A stretch of DNA of 64,000 nucleotides, from positions 400,849 through 464,848 of the forward strand of contig CAWIXH010000017.1 in assembly GCA_963839995.1 (NCBI GenBank), given 5' to 3'. The first letter of the stretch is position 1. The number at the start of each line of letters is the position of its first letter. Source of the stretch: CAWIUB01 sp963839995. Lineage in GTDB: Bacteria > Actinomycetota > Actinomycetes > Mycobacteriales > Jatrophihabitantaceae. Made by a program: the position numbers and the translations under genes. The notes under the pieces were generated by a model that saw only the letters and a program-made list of their open reading frames with translations, did not search any database and was not told where the DNA came from. Below, in pieces: positions 43,685 through 52,852 of the stretch.

Positions 43685-44227
43685 TCAGGCGCGCACCGCC
43701 GCCCGCCTGCGTTCGGCCGTCACCCGGCGAGCCTCCCGCAACTCGGCCAGCACGGTACCGAGATCGCGCTCCTCGTCGACGTCGACCGCGCTGGCCTCCA
43801 ACGCCGCGTACTGCTCGGCGCGGCGCCGTTCCCGGTAGCCAAGCACATCGGACAGCAGCAGCCGCCGGTGCGTGCCGACACGCGTGAACGGCACGCCGCC
43901 CTGATCGAGAATCTTCACCACAGTCGGCCGGGTCACCCCCAGCAGGTCAGCCGCCTGCTGGGTGGTCAGCGTCGTGGACTGCGGAGCCACCGTGACAGCT
44001 AGCCCGTGAGCAAGCGCGTCGACCACCTTGCGCAGCACACGGTGAACCTCTTCGGGGACCTCTACCTGATCACCCGACGCGGCGCCCACCAGCAAGTAGC
44101 GCGACGCCACCGCTCCCCTGCCGGCCGCTTCGTGCGCGGCGAGGAAGTCATGCACCTGCGCGAGCTCGTCGGCCTCATCGGCCAACGGCAGGTACGTTTC
44201 CGGGTCACGGGCCACGGTCGCAGTCAC
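43685..44227 (-). CDS. Excisionase-type HTH antitoxin partner of the PIN protein
   Basis: 180 residues from GTG 44227, preceded by AGGAGGT. The N-terminal half (PETYLPLADEADELAQVHDF) is helical. The MerR/excisionase HTH is STTLTTQQAADLLGVTRPTV, VKILDQGGVPFTRVGTHRRL and LLSDVLGYRERRRAEQYAAL. The C-terminal helix DERDLGTVLAELREARRVTA probably wraps the toxin. Antitoxin-first order, so the pair is a likely autoregulated toxin-antitoxin module. Confidence 0.88.
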   Translation of the reverse strand: MTATVARDPETYLPLADEADELAQVHDFLAAHEAAGRGAVASRYLLVGAASGDQVEVPEEVHRVLRKVVDALAHGLAVTVAPQSTTLTTQQAADLLGVTRPTVVKILDQGGVPFTRVGTHRRLLLSDVLGYRERRRAEQYAALEASAVDVDEERDLGTVLAELREARRVTAERRRAAVRA

Positions 44228-44301
44228 CAGACACCTCCTAGTCGCAACAACCATAGCTCATTTTCGTTTCTTGCGTCTACGCGCGTCGGAGACGATCGGC
44301 G

Positions 44302-44330
44302 TTCACCACCCGGCAATAAGTGACGCGTCC
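44302..44330 (+). repeat. 29-bp direct repeat, right copy
   Basis: TTCACCACCCGGCAATAAGT continuing to 44330; see 43021-43049. It begins 75 bp upstream of the antitoxin start. Confidence 0.7.
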
Positions 44331-44935
44331 CAACAGGCCGCGCGTGGCCGGCCAGGCCGATGGTCGTGGTGGCGTGTCGCCGGCCTCGCCATCCACAACG
44401 CTATCCCTGGCAGGCCGCCCATCCCCGACAGTTGGAGGGCTCCAGGCCACACAACGGTGAGCGGCAGGATGCCATCCACGGCTTGCCTCGCCTTCCTGCT
44501 CACCGGTAATCCCCATGGGAAGGCAGGGACAATGCCTGGCCGCTGCCGCGATACCGGTCTACAGCCGACGGTCTGCGGGGCCGCATCCTGTGATTGGCTG
44601 AACACAGCAAACGGCCCACTCGGCGGAGACGACGTGAGGGTGCAGCTGCAGCGCCGGGTGGATGATCGTGCGCAGGGTTATCGGGCTGTGGCCGACGTTG
44701 TCCACCGGCTATCGCCGAGAGGGTGGCAACGCCCGGACTCCGCGAACCACACCAGCAGAATTGCGGACACGCCCGCACACCACGGGCAGGCAGCAGCCGG
44801 CTGCCCGACTGATCGCCGGCCGACCACCGGTTGCACTCACGGCAGTGCTTCTGCCGCTGCGTGCGGCGCGGGCGACGTTGATTACTGTCGGTGCAGCGGG
44901 GGTGGGGGTGTCGGCGGACCGTCGAGGGAGCCGCG
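44331..44935. other. Stretch without a convincing gene
   Basis: Open frames exist on both strands but none shows protein-like patterning or a family signature. A rightward hydrophobic stretch near 44820-44900 could be a relic of a membrane protein. Confidence 0.35.
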
Positions 44936-45512
44936 GTGAGTGACCTGTGGACCTCACCGTCCGGCGAGGAGGAGGCGGCATCTCGGCGGCGTGCCCTGTA
45001 GGGGCTGGTTGTGCTGGTGGCGATCGGCCTGGTCGGGCTGCTGATGGTGTTCCTCGGCCGATCGCGTCCCGGCCGCGGCGGCGTGGGGCTAGTGGGCGTT
45101 GCTTCGAGCAGCTCGGCGAGCCAGCCCGCGGTCGGCACGATCACCACGCGGGGGCACACCTCGACGACATCGTCGACTGCGACGCGGTCTGCATCGACGA
45201 CCGGGCCGCTGAAGCCGACGGGCCCGGCTGGCCACTGCCCGTCGACCGCGCCGTGCGTGGTCGCGGGCGACGACGGTGGCGCAGCAGTGCGCCCTGAACC
45301 AAGGCAACGGGCCCGCCTGCGCGCCGCACCACGCGTGGCAGCCGATGCCCACCCGGCACGGCACGACGGTGATCACCATGATCGCCAACCGTAGCGACGG
45401 CGCAGCCTGGCTGCTCGACCCGGACATGACCTCCTTCAGCCTCGGCTGGGCATACCTGCCTGGGGCGGGCGTCCCCGGCCAATTCTGGTGCGCAATCCTC
45501 ATAGTCGGCTAG
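44936..45512 (+). pseudogene. Membrane-anchored secreted protein, in-frame stop and frameshift
   Basis: GTG 44936 with GGGAG upstream opens VSDLWTSPSGEEEAASRRRA, stopped by TAG at 44999. Beyond it the same frame gives a membrane helix (GLVVLVAIGLVGLLMVFLGR) and a Ser/Thr/Pro linker. Near 45273 the frame shifts to QQCALNQGNGPACAPHHAWQ, MIANRSDGAAWLLDPDMTSF and VPGQFWCAILIVG, a Cys-containing extracellular domain. The layout, short cytoplasmic tail, one helix and Thr-rich stalk, is that of a type II membrane protein. Two lesions make it non-functional as written. No family named. Confidence 0.5.
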
Positions 45513-45673
45513 CGCCCGCAACCCGCCACCTCCGCGGATCGGAATGCCTCGGACCCCCGATACCCACACACGTCGCGACATGCGCTCCCCGAGCCGTCGT
45601 TATCTCCAGCCCGTCCGGCGACTCGGCCGACGGCGCACATCGATTCTTAGGTGGCGGTGGGTACGTTGGGGGC

Positions 45674-46012
45674 ATGGTCGTTCTGATCGTGGTGCTGCTG
45701 GTGCTGCTGGTTGTCCTGCCGGTCGTCGGATGGGCGCTGTGGCTGCTGATCAGCGCGGCGCTTGTCGGGGCGATCATCGGGGGCCTGGCCCGCCTCGTGG
45801 TGCCCGGCCGCCAGCAGATCGGGATCCTCAGCACCATCGTCATCGGGTGGATCGGATCGCTGTTCGGCAGCCTTGTCGGCCGCCACCTGTTCCACGTCGG
45901 CACGTTCCTCACCGTTCTGTGCGAGATCGCCGTCGCCGCGATCCTCGTCGCCATCGCGAGCAGCGGCGCGGGAAACGCGGTTGCGCATCGGAATACCAGC
46001 GTGCGCTGGTAA
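45674..46012 (+). CDS. GlsB/YeaQ-like membrane protein
   Basis: 112 residues. Three or four helices: VVLIVVLLVLLVVLPVVGWA, LLISAALVGAIIGGLARLVV, then PGRQQIGILSTIVIGWIGSL and a last helix CEIAVAAILVAIAS. LARLVVPGRQQIGILSTIVI matches the GlsB core at 7836-8117. The added N-terminal helix is a variation. Stress-linked membrane protein of unknown mechanism. Confidence 0.8.
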   Translation: MVVLIVVLLVLLVVLPVVGWALWLLISAALVGAIIGGLARLVVPGRQQIGILSTIVIGWIGSLFGSLVGRHLFHVGTFLTVLCEIAVAAILVAIASSGAGNAVAHRNTSVRW

Positions 46013-46182
46013 CCCGTAGCGTTGACCCCCGCCGTGGATCTCCGCCGGCACGAAGCGCACGAACGAGGCTGGGGAGCGTCCGAGTTTCGCGCACATGACA
46101 CCGCGCCATGTGGCGGCAACCCCCGCGCAGACCACTGTCCCGGCGCACACAACCGTCGCTCTGCGTGACTGGCGAGCTCAAT

Positions 46183-46218
46183 CGACGGTCATGCCGACGT
46201 AGTGGTTATGCCGACGGG
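46183..46218 (+). repeat. Left terminal inverted repeat of the RIT element
   Basis: Contains GGTCATGCCGA (46187-46197) and GGTTATGCCGA (46205-46215), 18 bp apart, so two near-copies of an 11-bp recombinase-binding-like word. The whole 36 bp is mirrored at 49194-49229. Confidence 0.85.
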
Positions 46219-46323
46219 TCCGCTGCGCGCTTTGCATGACAGCCATCTGGGCTGAGCAGATCGGCATAACCAGCGACCCGGGCCGATGCTTCCTTCACCC
46301 ATTCCAGGGAGAAGGAGGATCAC

Positions 46324-47238
46324 ATGTCGAGATCAACTGCTGGTTCAGCCGGCTCGGTGGAGGCGCTGCTAGCGGGCTTCGTCGTGCACCTGCGTGAGCA
46401 ACGTGGTGTGTCGGCGCTGACGATCGATGTCTATGTCGGGGACGTTCGCAGGTTCCTCACCGCCCGTGGTGATGTCAGTCTGCGCGAGTTGACCGCTGCC
46501 GAGGTCTCCAAGACGGTGCTGAGTGCTCCGGTGGCTGGCCGGGCGCCGGCAACGGTGAAGCGCTACGGGTGCGCGGTGCGAGCGTTCCTGCGCTATGGCC
46601 ACCTGGCCGGGCTGATCGAGACTGACCTATCGGGCGCGGTGCTGCCGATGGCCGACCCGCGGCGATCACTGCTGCCGCAGGGACTGACCGAGGCGCAAGT
46701 GCGGGCGCTGCTGCACAGCTGCGATCGGCGACGCGCGGTCGGCCGGCGCGATTACGCGGTGATCGTGTTGATGCTGCGGCTCGGGCTTCGGGTCAGCGAG
46801 GTCGCGGCGCTTCGGCTGGACGACATTGACTGGCGCGCCGGGACAGTGACGGTGCACGGCAAGAAGGCGCGGATCGATCAGCTACCGCTGCCGGCCGACG
46901 TCGGCGACGCGATCGCCGGCTACCTGCGGCACGGCCGGCCGTGTGTCACCGGTCGGGAGCTGTTTGTGGGAGTGACCGGGCGGCAGGTCGGGCTGGGCAG
47001 CCGTGGGGTGTCATGCATCGTCTACCGCGCTTGCGCCCGGGCCGGGCTGGCGCCGTTCGGCGCGCATCGGTTGCGGCACACCGCGGCCTGTCAGATGTTG
47101 CGTGCCGGCGGATCGCTTGCCGAGATCGGTCAGGTCCTTCGACACGAGTCAACCCAAACCACCGCCGAGTACGCCTGCGTCGATGTGAAACGGCTACGCA
47201 CCATCGCGCGGCGTTGGCCTGCCGGGACGACGTCATGA
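46324..47238 (+). CDS. ritA: RIT element tyrosine recombinase A
   Basis: 304 residues. Core-binding domain: VEALLAGFVVHLREQRGVSA and LTIDVYVGDVRRFLTARGDV. Catalytic domain: Arg in LRLGLRVSEVAALRLDDIDW, HxxR in FGAHRLRHTAACQMLRAGGS, His and Tyr in GQVLRHESTQTTAEYACVDV. All active-site residues are present. GGAGAAGGAGG lies just upstream of the ATG. The stop overlaps the next gene (ATGA). Confidence 0.93.
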   Translation: MSRSTAGSAGSVEALLAGFVVHLREQRGVSALTIDVYVGDVRRFLTARGDVSLRELTAAEVSKTVLSAPVAGRAPATVKRYGCAVRAFLRYGHLAGLIETDLSGAVLPMADPRRSLLPQGLTEAQVRALLHSCDRRRAVGRRDYAVIVLMLRLGLRVSEVAALRLDDIDWRAGTVTVHGKKARIDQLPLPADVGDAIAGYLRHGRPCVTGRELFVGVTGRQVGLGSRGVSCIVYRACARAGLAPFGAHRLRHTAACQMLRAGGSLAEIGQVLRHESTQTTAEYACVDVKRLRTIARRWPAGTTS

Positions 47239-48155
47239 ACCCGCTGGGAGAGCAGGTGGAGGACTACCTGCGGCTGCGGAACGCGCTGGGCTACCAACTC
47301 GGGCTCTATCGCGAGCGGCTGTTCAGCTTCGTCGCCTACCTCGAAGCCGCCGGCGAGACGACGATCACCGTGGAACTGGCGGTGGCCTGGGCATGGCAGC
47401 CGCAAGGAATCAAACCGATCACCGCCAGCTTCCGGCTCAGCACGATACGGGGGTTCGCGCGTTACGTGCAGGCGATCGATCCGTCGCACGAGGTCCCGCC
47501 ACGCGGAGTGCTCGCGGTGCCGCGGCGGCGACCCACGCCATACATATATTCGCCGGACGAGATCGCTCGGGTACTGCAGAGGGCCCGGCTTCTGCGCCCC
47601 CCGCTACGGGCAGCGACCTACGAGGCGGTGTTCGGGTTGCTTGCCAGCTGCGGCCTGCGTGTCGGGGAAGCCCAAGCGCTGACCGGCGACGATGTCGATC
47701 TCGACGCTGGCGTGCTCACCATCCGACACGCAAAGTTCGAGCGGATGCGGCTTGTGCCGCTGCACCCGTCGGTTAGCGCCGCGCTGCGCGACTACACCGT
47801 GGTCCGCGACCGCCTCTGTCCCACGTCACGCACCGACCGGTTCTTCGTCTCGGCCACCGGCTGCACGCTGACACGTTCCGCTATCGACCACGGCTTCCGC
47901 GCGATCACCGAAAAGCTCGGGCTGCGCACCGACACCGTTCACCCGCGCGTGCATGATCTTCGGCACTCGTTTGCCGTCCAGACGCTCCTGGACTGGCAGC
48001 GCGAGGGCGCCGACATTCCCGGCCTGCTGCCGGTGCTGTCCACCTACCTCGGCCACATCCGGCCAGCCAACACCTACTGGTACCTGTCGGCGACGCCGGA
48101 GTTGATGCAGCTGGCCGCGGTCCGCCTCGAGGAGCATTTCGGTGGCCGGTCATGA
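47235..48155 (+). CDS. ritB: RIT element tyrosine recombinase B
   Basis: 306 residues. N-terminal QVEDYLRLRNALGYQLGLYR is typical of the middle recombinase. Active site: Arg in LLASCGLRVGEAQALTGDDV, HxxR in RVHDLRHSFAVQTLLDWQRE and the late His and Tyr in STYLGHIRPANTYWYLSATP. Coupled to both neighbours by ATGA overlaps, so the three proteins are made together and probably act as one complex. Confidence 0.93.
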   Translation: MNPLGEQVEDYLRLRNALGYQLGLYRERLFSFVAYLEAAGETTITVELAVAWAWQPQGIKPITASFRLSTIRGFARYVQAIDPSHEVPPRGVLAVPRRRPTPYIYSPDEIARVLQRARLLRPPLRAATYEAVFGLLASCGLRVGEAQALTGDDVDLDAGVLTIRHAKFERMRLVPLHPSVSAALRDYTVVRDRLCPTSRTDRFFVSATGCTLTRSAIDHGFRAITEKLGLRTDTVHPRVHDLRHSFAVQTLLDWQREGADIPGLLPVLSTYLGHIRPANTYWYLSATPELMQLAAVRLEEHFGGRS

Positions 48156-49141
48156 GCGCCTTCGCGCCACTGCTGCAGACGTTCTTCACCGAGCGGCTCA
48201 TCGCGCAGCGCCACGCGTCCGAGCACACCATCGCCAGCTACCGCGACACGTTCCGGCTGCTACTCGGCTACGCCGGCGCGAAGACCGGCAAGAAACCCTC
48301 CGCGTTGGACATCGCCGACCTAGACGCGGCGCTGATCGCCGGGTTCCTCGACCATCTCGAACACGAGCGGCACAACAGCGTGCGCACCCGCAACAACCGG
48401 CTGGCCGCGATCCATTCACTGTTCGGCTACGCCGCGCTGCACCATCCCGAGCACGCCGCGGACATCCAACGCGTGCTCGCGATACCGGTCAAACGCTACG
48501 ACCGCAGGATCCTCACCTGGCTCACCGACACCGAGGTGGACGCGCTGCTGGCCACACCCGACCGGAACACCTGGACCGGTCAGCGCGACCACGCGCTGCT
48601 CGTCCTGGCCGTCCAAACCGGGTTACGGATCTCCGAACTAACCGCGCTCACCCACGCCGACGTCCACCTCGGCGCCGGCGCGCACGTGCACTGCATGGGC
48701 AAGGGCCGCAAGGAACGCGCTACCCCGCTGACCGCACTCACCGTCGCGGTTCTGCACGGCTGGCTCGCAGCACACCCGGGCGGCCCACGCGATCCGCTGT
48801 TCGCCACCCGAACTGGGACCCGGCTCAGCCGCGACGCCCTTGAACACCGCCTCGCCGGCTACCTCGCGACCGCCCGCAGCAACTGCCCGTCACTGCATGG
48901 CAAGCACGTCAGCATCCACACCCTCAGGCATACCTGCGCGATGCGGTTGCTGGAAAGTGGTACGGACGTCGCCATCATCGCGCTCTGGCTCGGGCACGAG
49001 AAGCTTGCGTCTGTGCAGACCTACCTGCACGCCGACATGGCACAAAAGGAACGAGCCATCGCCAGGGTCATCCCGCCGGGCACGCGACCCGGCCGCTACC
49101 GGCCCACCGACCCGCTGCTCGCCTTCCTCGAACAGCTGTAG
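48152..49141 (+). CDS. ritC: RIT element tyrosine recombinase C
   Basis: 329 residues. Core-binding helices TFFTERLIAQRHASEHTIAS and HERHNSVRTRNNRLAAIHSL. Active site: Arg in VQTGLRISELTALTHADVHL, Lys in MGKGRKERATPL, HxxR in SIHTLRHTCAMRLLESGTDV and His/Tyr in WLGHEKLASVQTYLHADM. The C-terminal extension RAIARVIPPGTRPGRYRPTD is typical of the third recombinase. The stop codon abuts the inner GTTATGCCGA repeat. Confidence 0.93.
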   Translation: MSAFAPLLQTFFTERLIAQRHASEHTIASYRDTFRLLLGYAGAKTGKKPSALDIADLDAALIAGFLDHLEHERHNSVRTRNNRLAAIHSLFGYAALHHPEHAADIQRVLAIPVKRYDRRILTWLTDTEVDALLATPDRNTWTGQRDHALLVLAVQTGLRISELTALTHADVHLGAGAHVHCMGKGRKERATPLTALTVAVLHGWLAAHPGGPRDPLFATRTGTRLSRDALEHRLAGYLATARSNCPSLHGKHVSIHTLRHTCAMRLLESGTDVAIIALWLGHEKLASVQTYLHADMAQKERAIARVIPPGTRPGRYRPTDPLLAFLEQL

Positions 49142-49193
49142 TTATGCCGACCGCACCAACCGGATTCCCCTACCACGCAGGCGATCCGGCAGT

Positions 49194-49229
49194 CCCATCG
49201 GCATAACCGCGACATCGGCATGACCGTCG
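49194..49229 (-). repeat. Right terminal inverted repeat of the RIT element
   Basis: Mirror of 46183-46218, holding TCGGCATAACC (49198-49208) and TCGGCATGACC (49215-49225). Confidence 0.85.
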
Positions 49230-49652
49230 TTCCGCGCGGGGTGGCGGCCTGGGCGGAGATGCGCGTTACTGCGCCAGATCAATCGTTCGCGCGCCTCCTT
49301 CGCGCCAGACCGCGGCCAGCTATCGGGTTTCGCGCGCATCGCCTCGTCGGCAATGCGGCGGGCAAATGAGCGGAATCTTCAGCGGCTCAAGACGCTGGTC
49401 GAAACTCGTCGATAGGATCACTCGAGTCTCTCTCCGCCGGCGCCTGGCGCGTATAGGAGCACTGCAGATCAGCCACTGGATGCCATGTCCGGGTAGTCCC
49501 GCGACCGGAGTTCTTGAACTTCGTCGCGCCCACTCCGACGACACACAGCAGCCTCCGCAGAACTGATGACCCCTGTGTCTGTTGAGGGCCCTCGGGCTAC
49601 GCCGTCACCAACCTCATCACTGCAACCTGGCCTCGATTCCAACGCTTCACCG
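49230..49652. other. Stretch right of the RIT element, no gene seen
   Basis: No supported coding region, RNA or repeat. Codon patterning is poor on both strands. Confidence 0.35.
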
Positions 49653-49940
49653 TCACCTGTTTTCCTGGTTGCCAGGCTGGATGTTCTTGTTGTTGCGGAA
49701 CACGTTCTCGGGGTCGTACTTGGCGTTGACTTCGGCGAGCCTCCGGTAGGACTCCTCGCCGTAGGCTTCCCGTACGCGACTGGTGTCGTCGTCGGAGTCG
49801 AGGAAGTTGACGTAGACGCCGGCGCGGTGGGGGTGCAGGCCGTCGAAGAATGCTCGTGCCCACGCGGTCTCCGCGGCGCGGACGGTGTCGTCGTGTTCCG
49901 GGAGCCAGACGGCGTCGATGCTCATGGTGTGCGCCACGTC
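49653..49940 (-). pseudogene. C-terminal (BBE) fragment of an FAD-binding oxidoreductase
   Basis: Leftward frame: FFDGLHPHRAGVYVNFLDSD, then REAYGEESYRRLAEVNAKYD and PENVFRNNKNIQPGN. This is the berberine-bridge-enzyme tail of covalently flavinylated oxidoreductases, which closes the substrate side. The FAD-binding domain, some 350 residues, is missing, so only a remnant of the gene's 3' end is left. Confidence 0.75.
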
Positions 49941-50109
49941 GCGCCCCGAGTAGGCCCCCCGCAGTCCGGCCGGGACATCCTCTCGCATGGGCCGCGCAGT
50001 ACCTGCGTAGGGACCAAAGGCCGGTCGGCCACAGACATTGGCACCACGTAAGCCGGGACTTAAGTCTCTGCCGGGCTCGGGCGAAAGGTATCGAGCCTGG
50101 AGGTGAGAA

Positions 50110-50760
50110 ATGGGGAACGTCATGCTCAGCCAGTGGGAATGGAAGGACGCAGCGAAGGGTCTCGATGATCCCAGATACGCCGCCTATTGCTCGCTTCGCA
50201 GGGAGCGCAGGTTCGTCAGCCACGTCGTGGTGGGCTTGGTCGTGGTGGCCTTCCTCGTGTTCCTGGTCGTGGCGGACTACGTTCCGACGCCACCGTTCCG
50301 CTGGCTCATCTTGCCGGGCGTCATCTGGGCTGGCGTCCTGCTCTTGCACGCGTGGTTTGCGTTCAGCCCCGCGCGGAGGCCGATCGATCGCCACGATCTC
50401 GACCAGGAGGTCGCGCGTACCGCCGAGCAACACGAAGATAGGCACGCCCCGCCCAGGGAAGAGCGAAGCGGGTCGCTCTGGAACCACGCCGTGGTGGGCC
50501 TGCTCGTGCTGTTCGTGTTCATGCTGCTGTTCGCCGCGGGCGTCCTTCCGGTTCGCTGGGGCGTGTTGCTGATCGCCGTGTCGATCGCCGGCCTCGCCGC
50601 GCATGGTTGGCTCGTGAACCGCAGTCCCGCCGTACCGGCCGAGGCCGAGGAGCTCAAACCCGCGGTGACGCCTCACGACGGACACCGAACCCCCCGCCGT
50701 ACGGGGAAGGCGCCGCAGCAGCACCGTTCGGCCCCGAGACTATGCACGGCTCGGGACTGA
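50110..50760 (+). CDS. Membrane protein with two 2TM (PF13239-like) repeats
   Basis: 216 residues, four helices in two similar halves. Half 1: YCSLRRERRFVSHVVVGLVV, then a helix pair with RWLILPGVIWAGVLLLHAWF. Half 2: EERSGSLWNHAVVGLLVLFV then RWGVLLIAVSIAGLAAHGWL. Each has the charged-then-His start and the final H.W of the 2TM domain, so it is an internal duplication. A basic tail follows. GGAGGTGAGAA precedes the ATG. 2TM domains are often found on histidine kinases; here alone, role unknown. Confidence 0.75.
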   Translation: MGNVMLSQWEWKDAAKGLDDPRYAAYCSLRRERRFVSHVVVGLVVVAFLVFLVVADYVPTPPFRWLILPGVIWAGVLLLHAWFAFSPARRPIDRHDLDQEVARTAEQHEDRHAPPREERSGSLWNHAVVGLLVLFVFMLLFAAGVLPVRWGVLLIAVSIAGLAAHGWLVNRSPAVPAEAEELKPAVTPHDGHRTPRRTGKAPQQHRSAPRLCTARD

Positions 50761-50828
50761 GCACCAACGGCTCGGGACGCGTGCCGTCGCCGCAACCGAA
50801 CGGCGGCCGGACACGCTGAGCCCGAGCC

Positions 50829-51445
50829 GTGGTACGCGGCGCGACGGGTTCGACGTGCGCCTGTGCGGCTCAAGAACGTCGATCATGTCGTCGTTGCCGT
50901 GATCAGGCCGCGGTCCGGTACTCGTGGACCAGGCCGCCCAGCACGTCCGTTCGCGTGATTGCGGGACTGGCCTGGCCGCCGGCCAAGGACTCGCGAGGGC
51001 CGTTGCGCTCCCAGGACGTGGTCACCCTGTCGTCGCACACGAACAAAGGGCCACCCGCAGGCAGCCACTGTGATCATCGTCGCGCTCGGTGTCGCCACTC
51101 CCGCGCCAGATCGTCACCTATCGCGTCGTTCAACCCACCGCTCGCTGCGGCAAGTGCCTGCAGCTACGGAGATGTTGCTGGCCAGCATGAACTCTGGACC
51201 GGCGCGGCGACGAGCTGCTCTTCCAGGTTCCCAAGCGGGAGGAACGCTCGGCCATCGCCGAAGCCCTCACCTTCATCAGTCAATGGCTCGCCGGCCATGA
51301 CCAGGCGCAGCTCGCCGCCTCCTTCCACCGGTTCGTGGGCGTTGACGGCCACGACCTGACCGCCCTGCGCACCGACCTGGCCCACTTCACCTTCCTGCTC
51401 GGCACCGACGACGGCGAGCAACTGTTGGGCACCGACGACACGTGA
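50829..51445 (+). pseudogene. Remnant ending in a helical domain, frameshifted
   Basis: Only the end is protein-like. GDELLFQVPKRE, then after an extra base near 51240 ERSAIAEALTFISQWLAGHD, QAQLAASFHRFVGVDGHDLT and LRTDLAHFTFLLGTDDGEQL to the stop at 51445. The pattern is amphipathic helical and soluble. No start with a ribosome site fits. No family recognised. The stretch 50829-51180 holds nothing I can support. Confidence 0.4.
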
Positions 51446-51832
51446 TTGGCGGCCCCGCCTCGTTCCCGGACAGGCCCCCCGCACGCCCCTGCGGCATAGT
51501 CGCGCGTCCCGCGCTGACCGCGGCATATCCGTTAGAGCCGCCCGCGTGCCCGAGCGCACGCTCCGCGGCATAGAGCGGACGCTATGCCGTACCGGACAGC
51601 GGCAAATCCGGTTGTTTCTCGTGGCTGACTGGATGCCTCGTCCTGGTCGGTTGGGGCGTCGGCCCACAGATGATCGGTCAAGCAGCGGCGGGGGGTCGGC
51701 GGGGGCAGGGAGCAGCAGATCGTCGCGTGGGAGGCTTCAGAGCGGCAGGCGGTGAGGGCGGCCCCGCGGTCGGCTGTCTGGCACCGATCGGTCTTGCGAG
51801 AATGACGAGATGAGTGCATCGAGGGGGCAGGA

Positions 51833-52105
51833 ATGACTGAGCGGACCGAGCGGCCCTCTTGGACCTACTCCGGCGCCGTTCCGCTCACGAACGACCTGTC
51901 GCTTCTCGAGGCTGACCTGCACGCTGGCCGGGTCGCCGCATCCGAGCGCGGCTACCACGGCGAGCCAGAGTCCATTGATGTCCAGGACGCCATGCTCGTC
52001 CCTGGCGAAGACCGCCTCGTGTCCGCTGCTGAGGCTGCCGAGGCGGGACTCGAGTTCGTCCCCACGCACACGCGGTTCGTCATGACGTGGAGCGCCGAGC
52101 GGTAG
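51833..52105 (+). CDS. Small acidic hypothetical protein
   Basis: 90 residues: WTYSGAVPLTNDLSLLEADL, HAGRVAASERGYHGEPESID and DRLVSAAEAAEAGLEFVPTH. Soluble, acidic; GGCAGG just before ATG 51833. No family recognised; codon bias is that of a real gene. Confidence 0.5.
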   Translation: MTERTERPSWTYSGAVPLTNDLSLLEADLHAGRVAASERGYHGEPESIDVQDAMLVPGEDRLVSAAEAAEAGLEFVPTHTRFVMTWSAER

Positions 52106-52852
52106 GCACTTCAGGGTCTCGGCGACCCGCGCTGATGGGTGTTTCGGATCACCGACCGGCGGCCATTCCGGTTGTTGTTAGTCAGCCGCGTCGACGCATA
52201 AGTATGCGGTAGGACAACCCCTTCTGGCAGCCCGCAGTCAGCGCTGGTAGCCACCCGATAGCCGTCGCTCGCGAGCGCCAATCGGTCGCGCACATGATGC
52301 GCGTTACGCGCGCGGATCAGACGTTCTGGCACCGCTTGGAAGGTGTCGCGGTTAGCACCGGCACCGGGCATTTTCGCGGGCGGGTTATTGGGGCACCGTG
52401 GCTGCCGTGGCCTGTTGGGCGGGTTCGCCAGGTGGTCGTGTCCGTTGGGGGTTCCCCTTGCGGTCAGGTAGACGTCAGGCATGGCGGCGAGCCCCGATGT
52501 CGATCGCGCGCTGCCGCGACTGCGGCCAGGCGCGGCCGTCCAGCCAGGTGGGGTCACCGGGCTCGCGAGTCCTGTGCGGTGCATCGATTTCCCGCGCGTT
52601 AGAAGCCGGCCCGCGATGTCGACGACGAGCGAGAGGCAACTCCGATCGTGCGCTTCGCCGGCACAAGTCGCCGTCACCCAGCGAGCTGCCGTCAGCAATA
52701 ACGACCAAGGCTCTCAAGGACGACTGACGATCATCTGTATGAAGCGTCGTCGCAGGTCGCGCACATCGCCCAGAGGATGGACCACGCGGCACCGTCACTT
52801 CGACTCTGTCGTGCTGGCCGGCCCAAGCCCAGCGCCGCAGGGGTCAGGTTTG
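52106..52852. other. Long stretch without a supported gene
   Basis: About 750 bp. GCGCGTTACGCGC (52299-52311) is a small palindrome. No frame on either strand combines a start, ribosome site and protein-like patterning; probably decayed DNA. Confidence 0.4.

Larger units (their letters stand above)
46183..49229 (+). mobile_element. RIT element (recombinase in trio), about 3.05 kb
   Basis: Three overlapping tyrosine recombinase genes are bounded by 36-bp inverted repeats at 46183-46218 and 49194-49229 with only four mismatches. Inside each terminus a further inverted copy of the TTATGCCGA word occurs (TCGGCATAAC at 46261-46270, GTTATGCCGA at 49141-49150). Three coupled recombinases of different types with palindromic ends are the definition of RIT elements. 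All three frames are intact. No target duplication is obvious. Confidence 0.88.

Noticed and set aside
49141..49229. Iterated TCGGCATAAC words considered as a CRISPR-like or origin iteron array
   Set aside because: They are symmetric with the left end and belong to the RIT terminal repeats; spacing is not regular as in CRISPR.
52301..52700. Search for tRNA or other RNA genes in the long gene-free stretch
   Set aside because: No cloverleaf-like arms or GGTTCRA T-loop found by eye.
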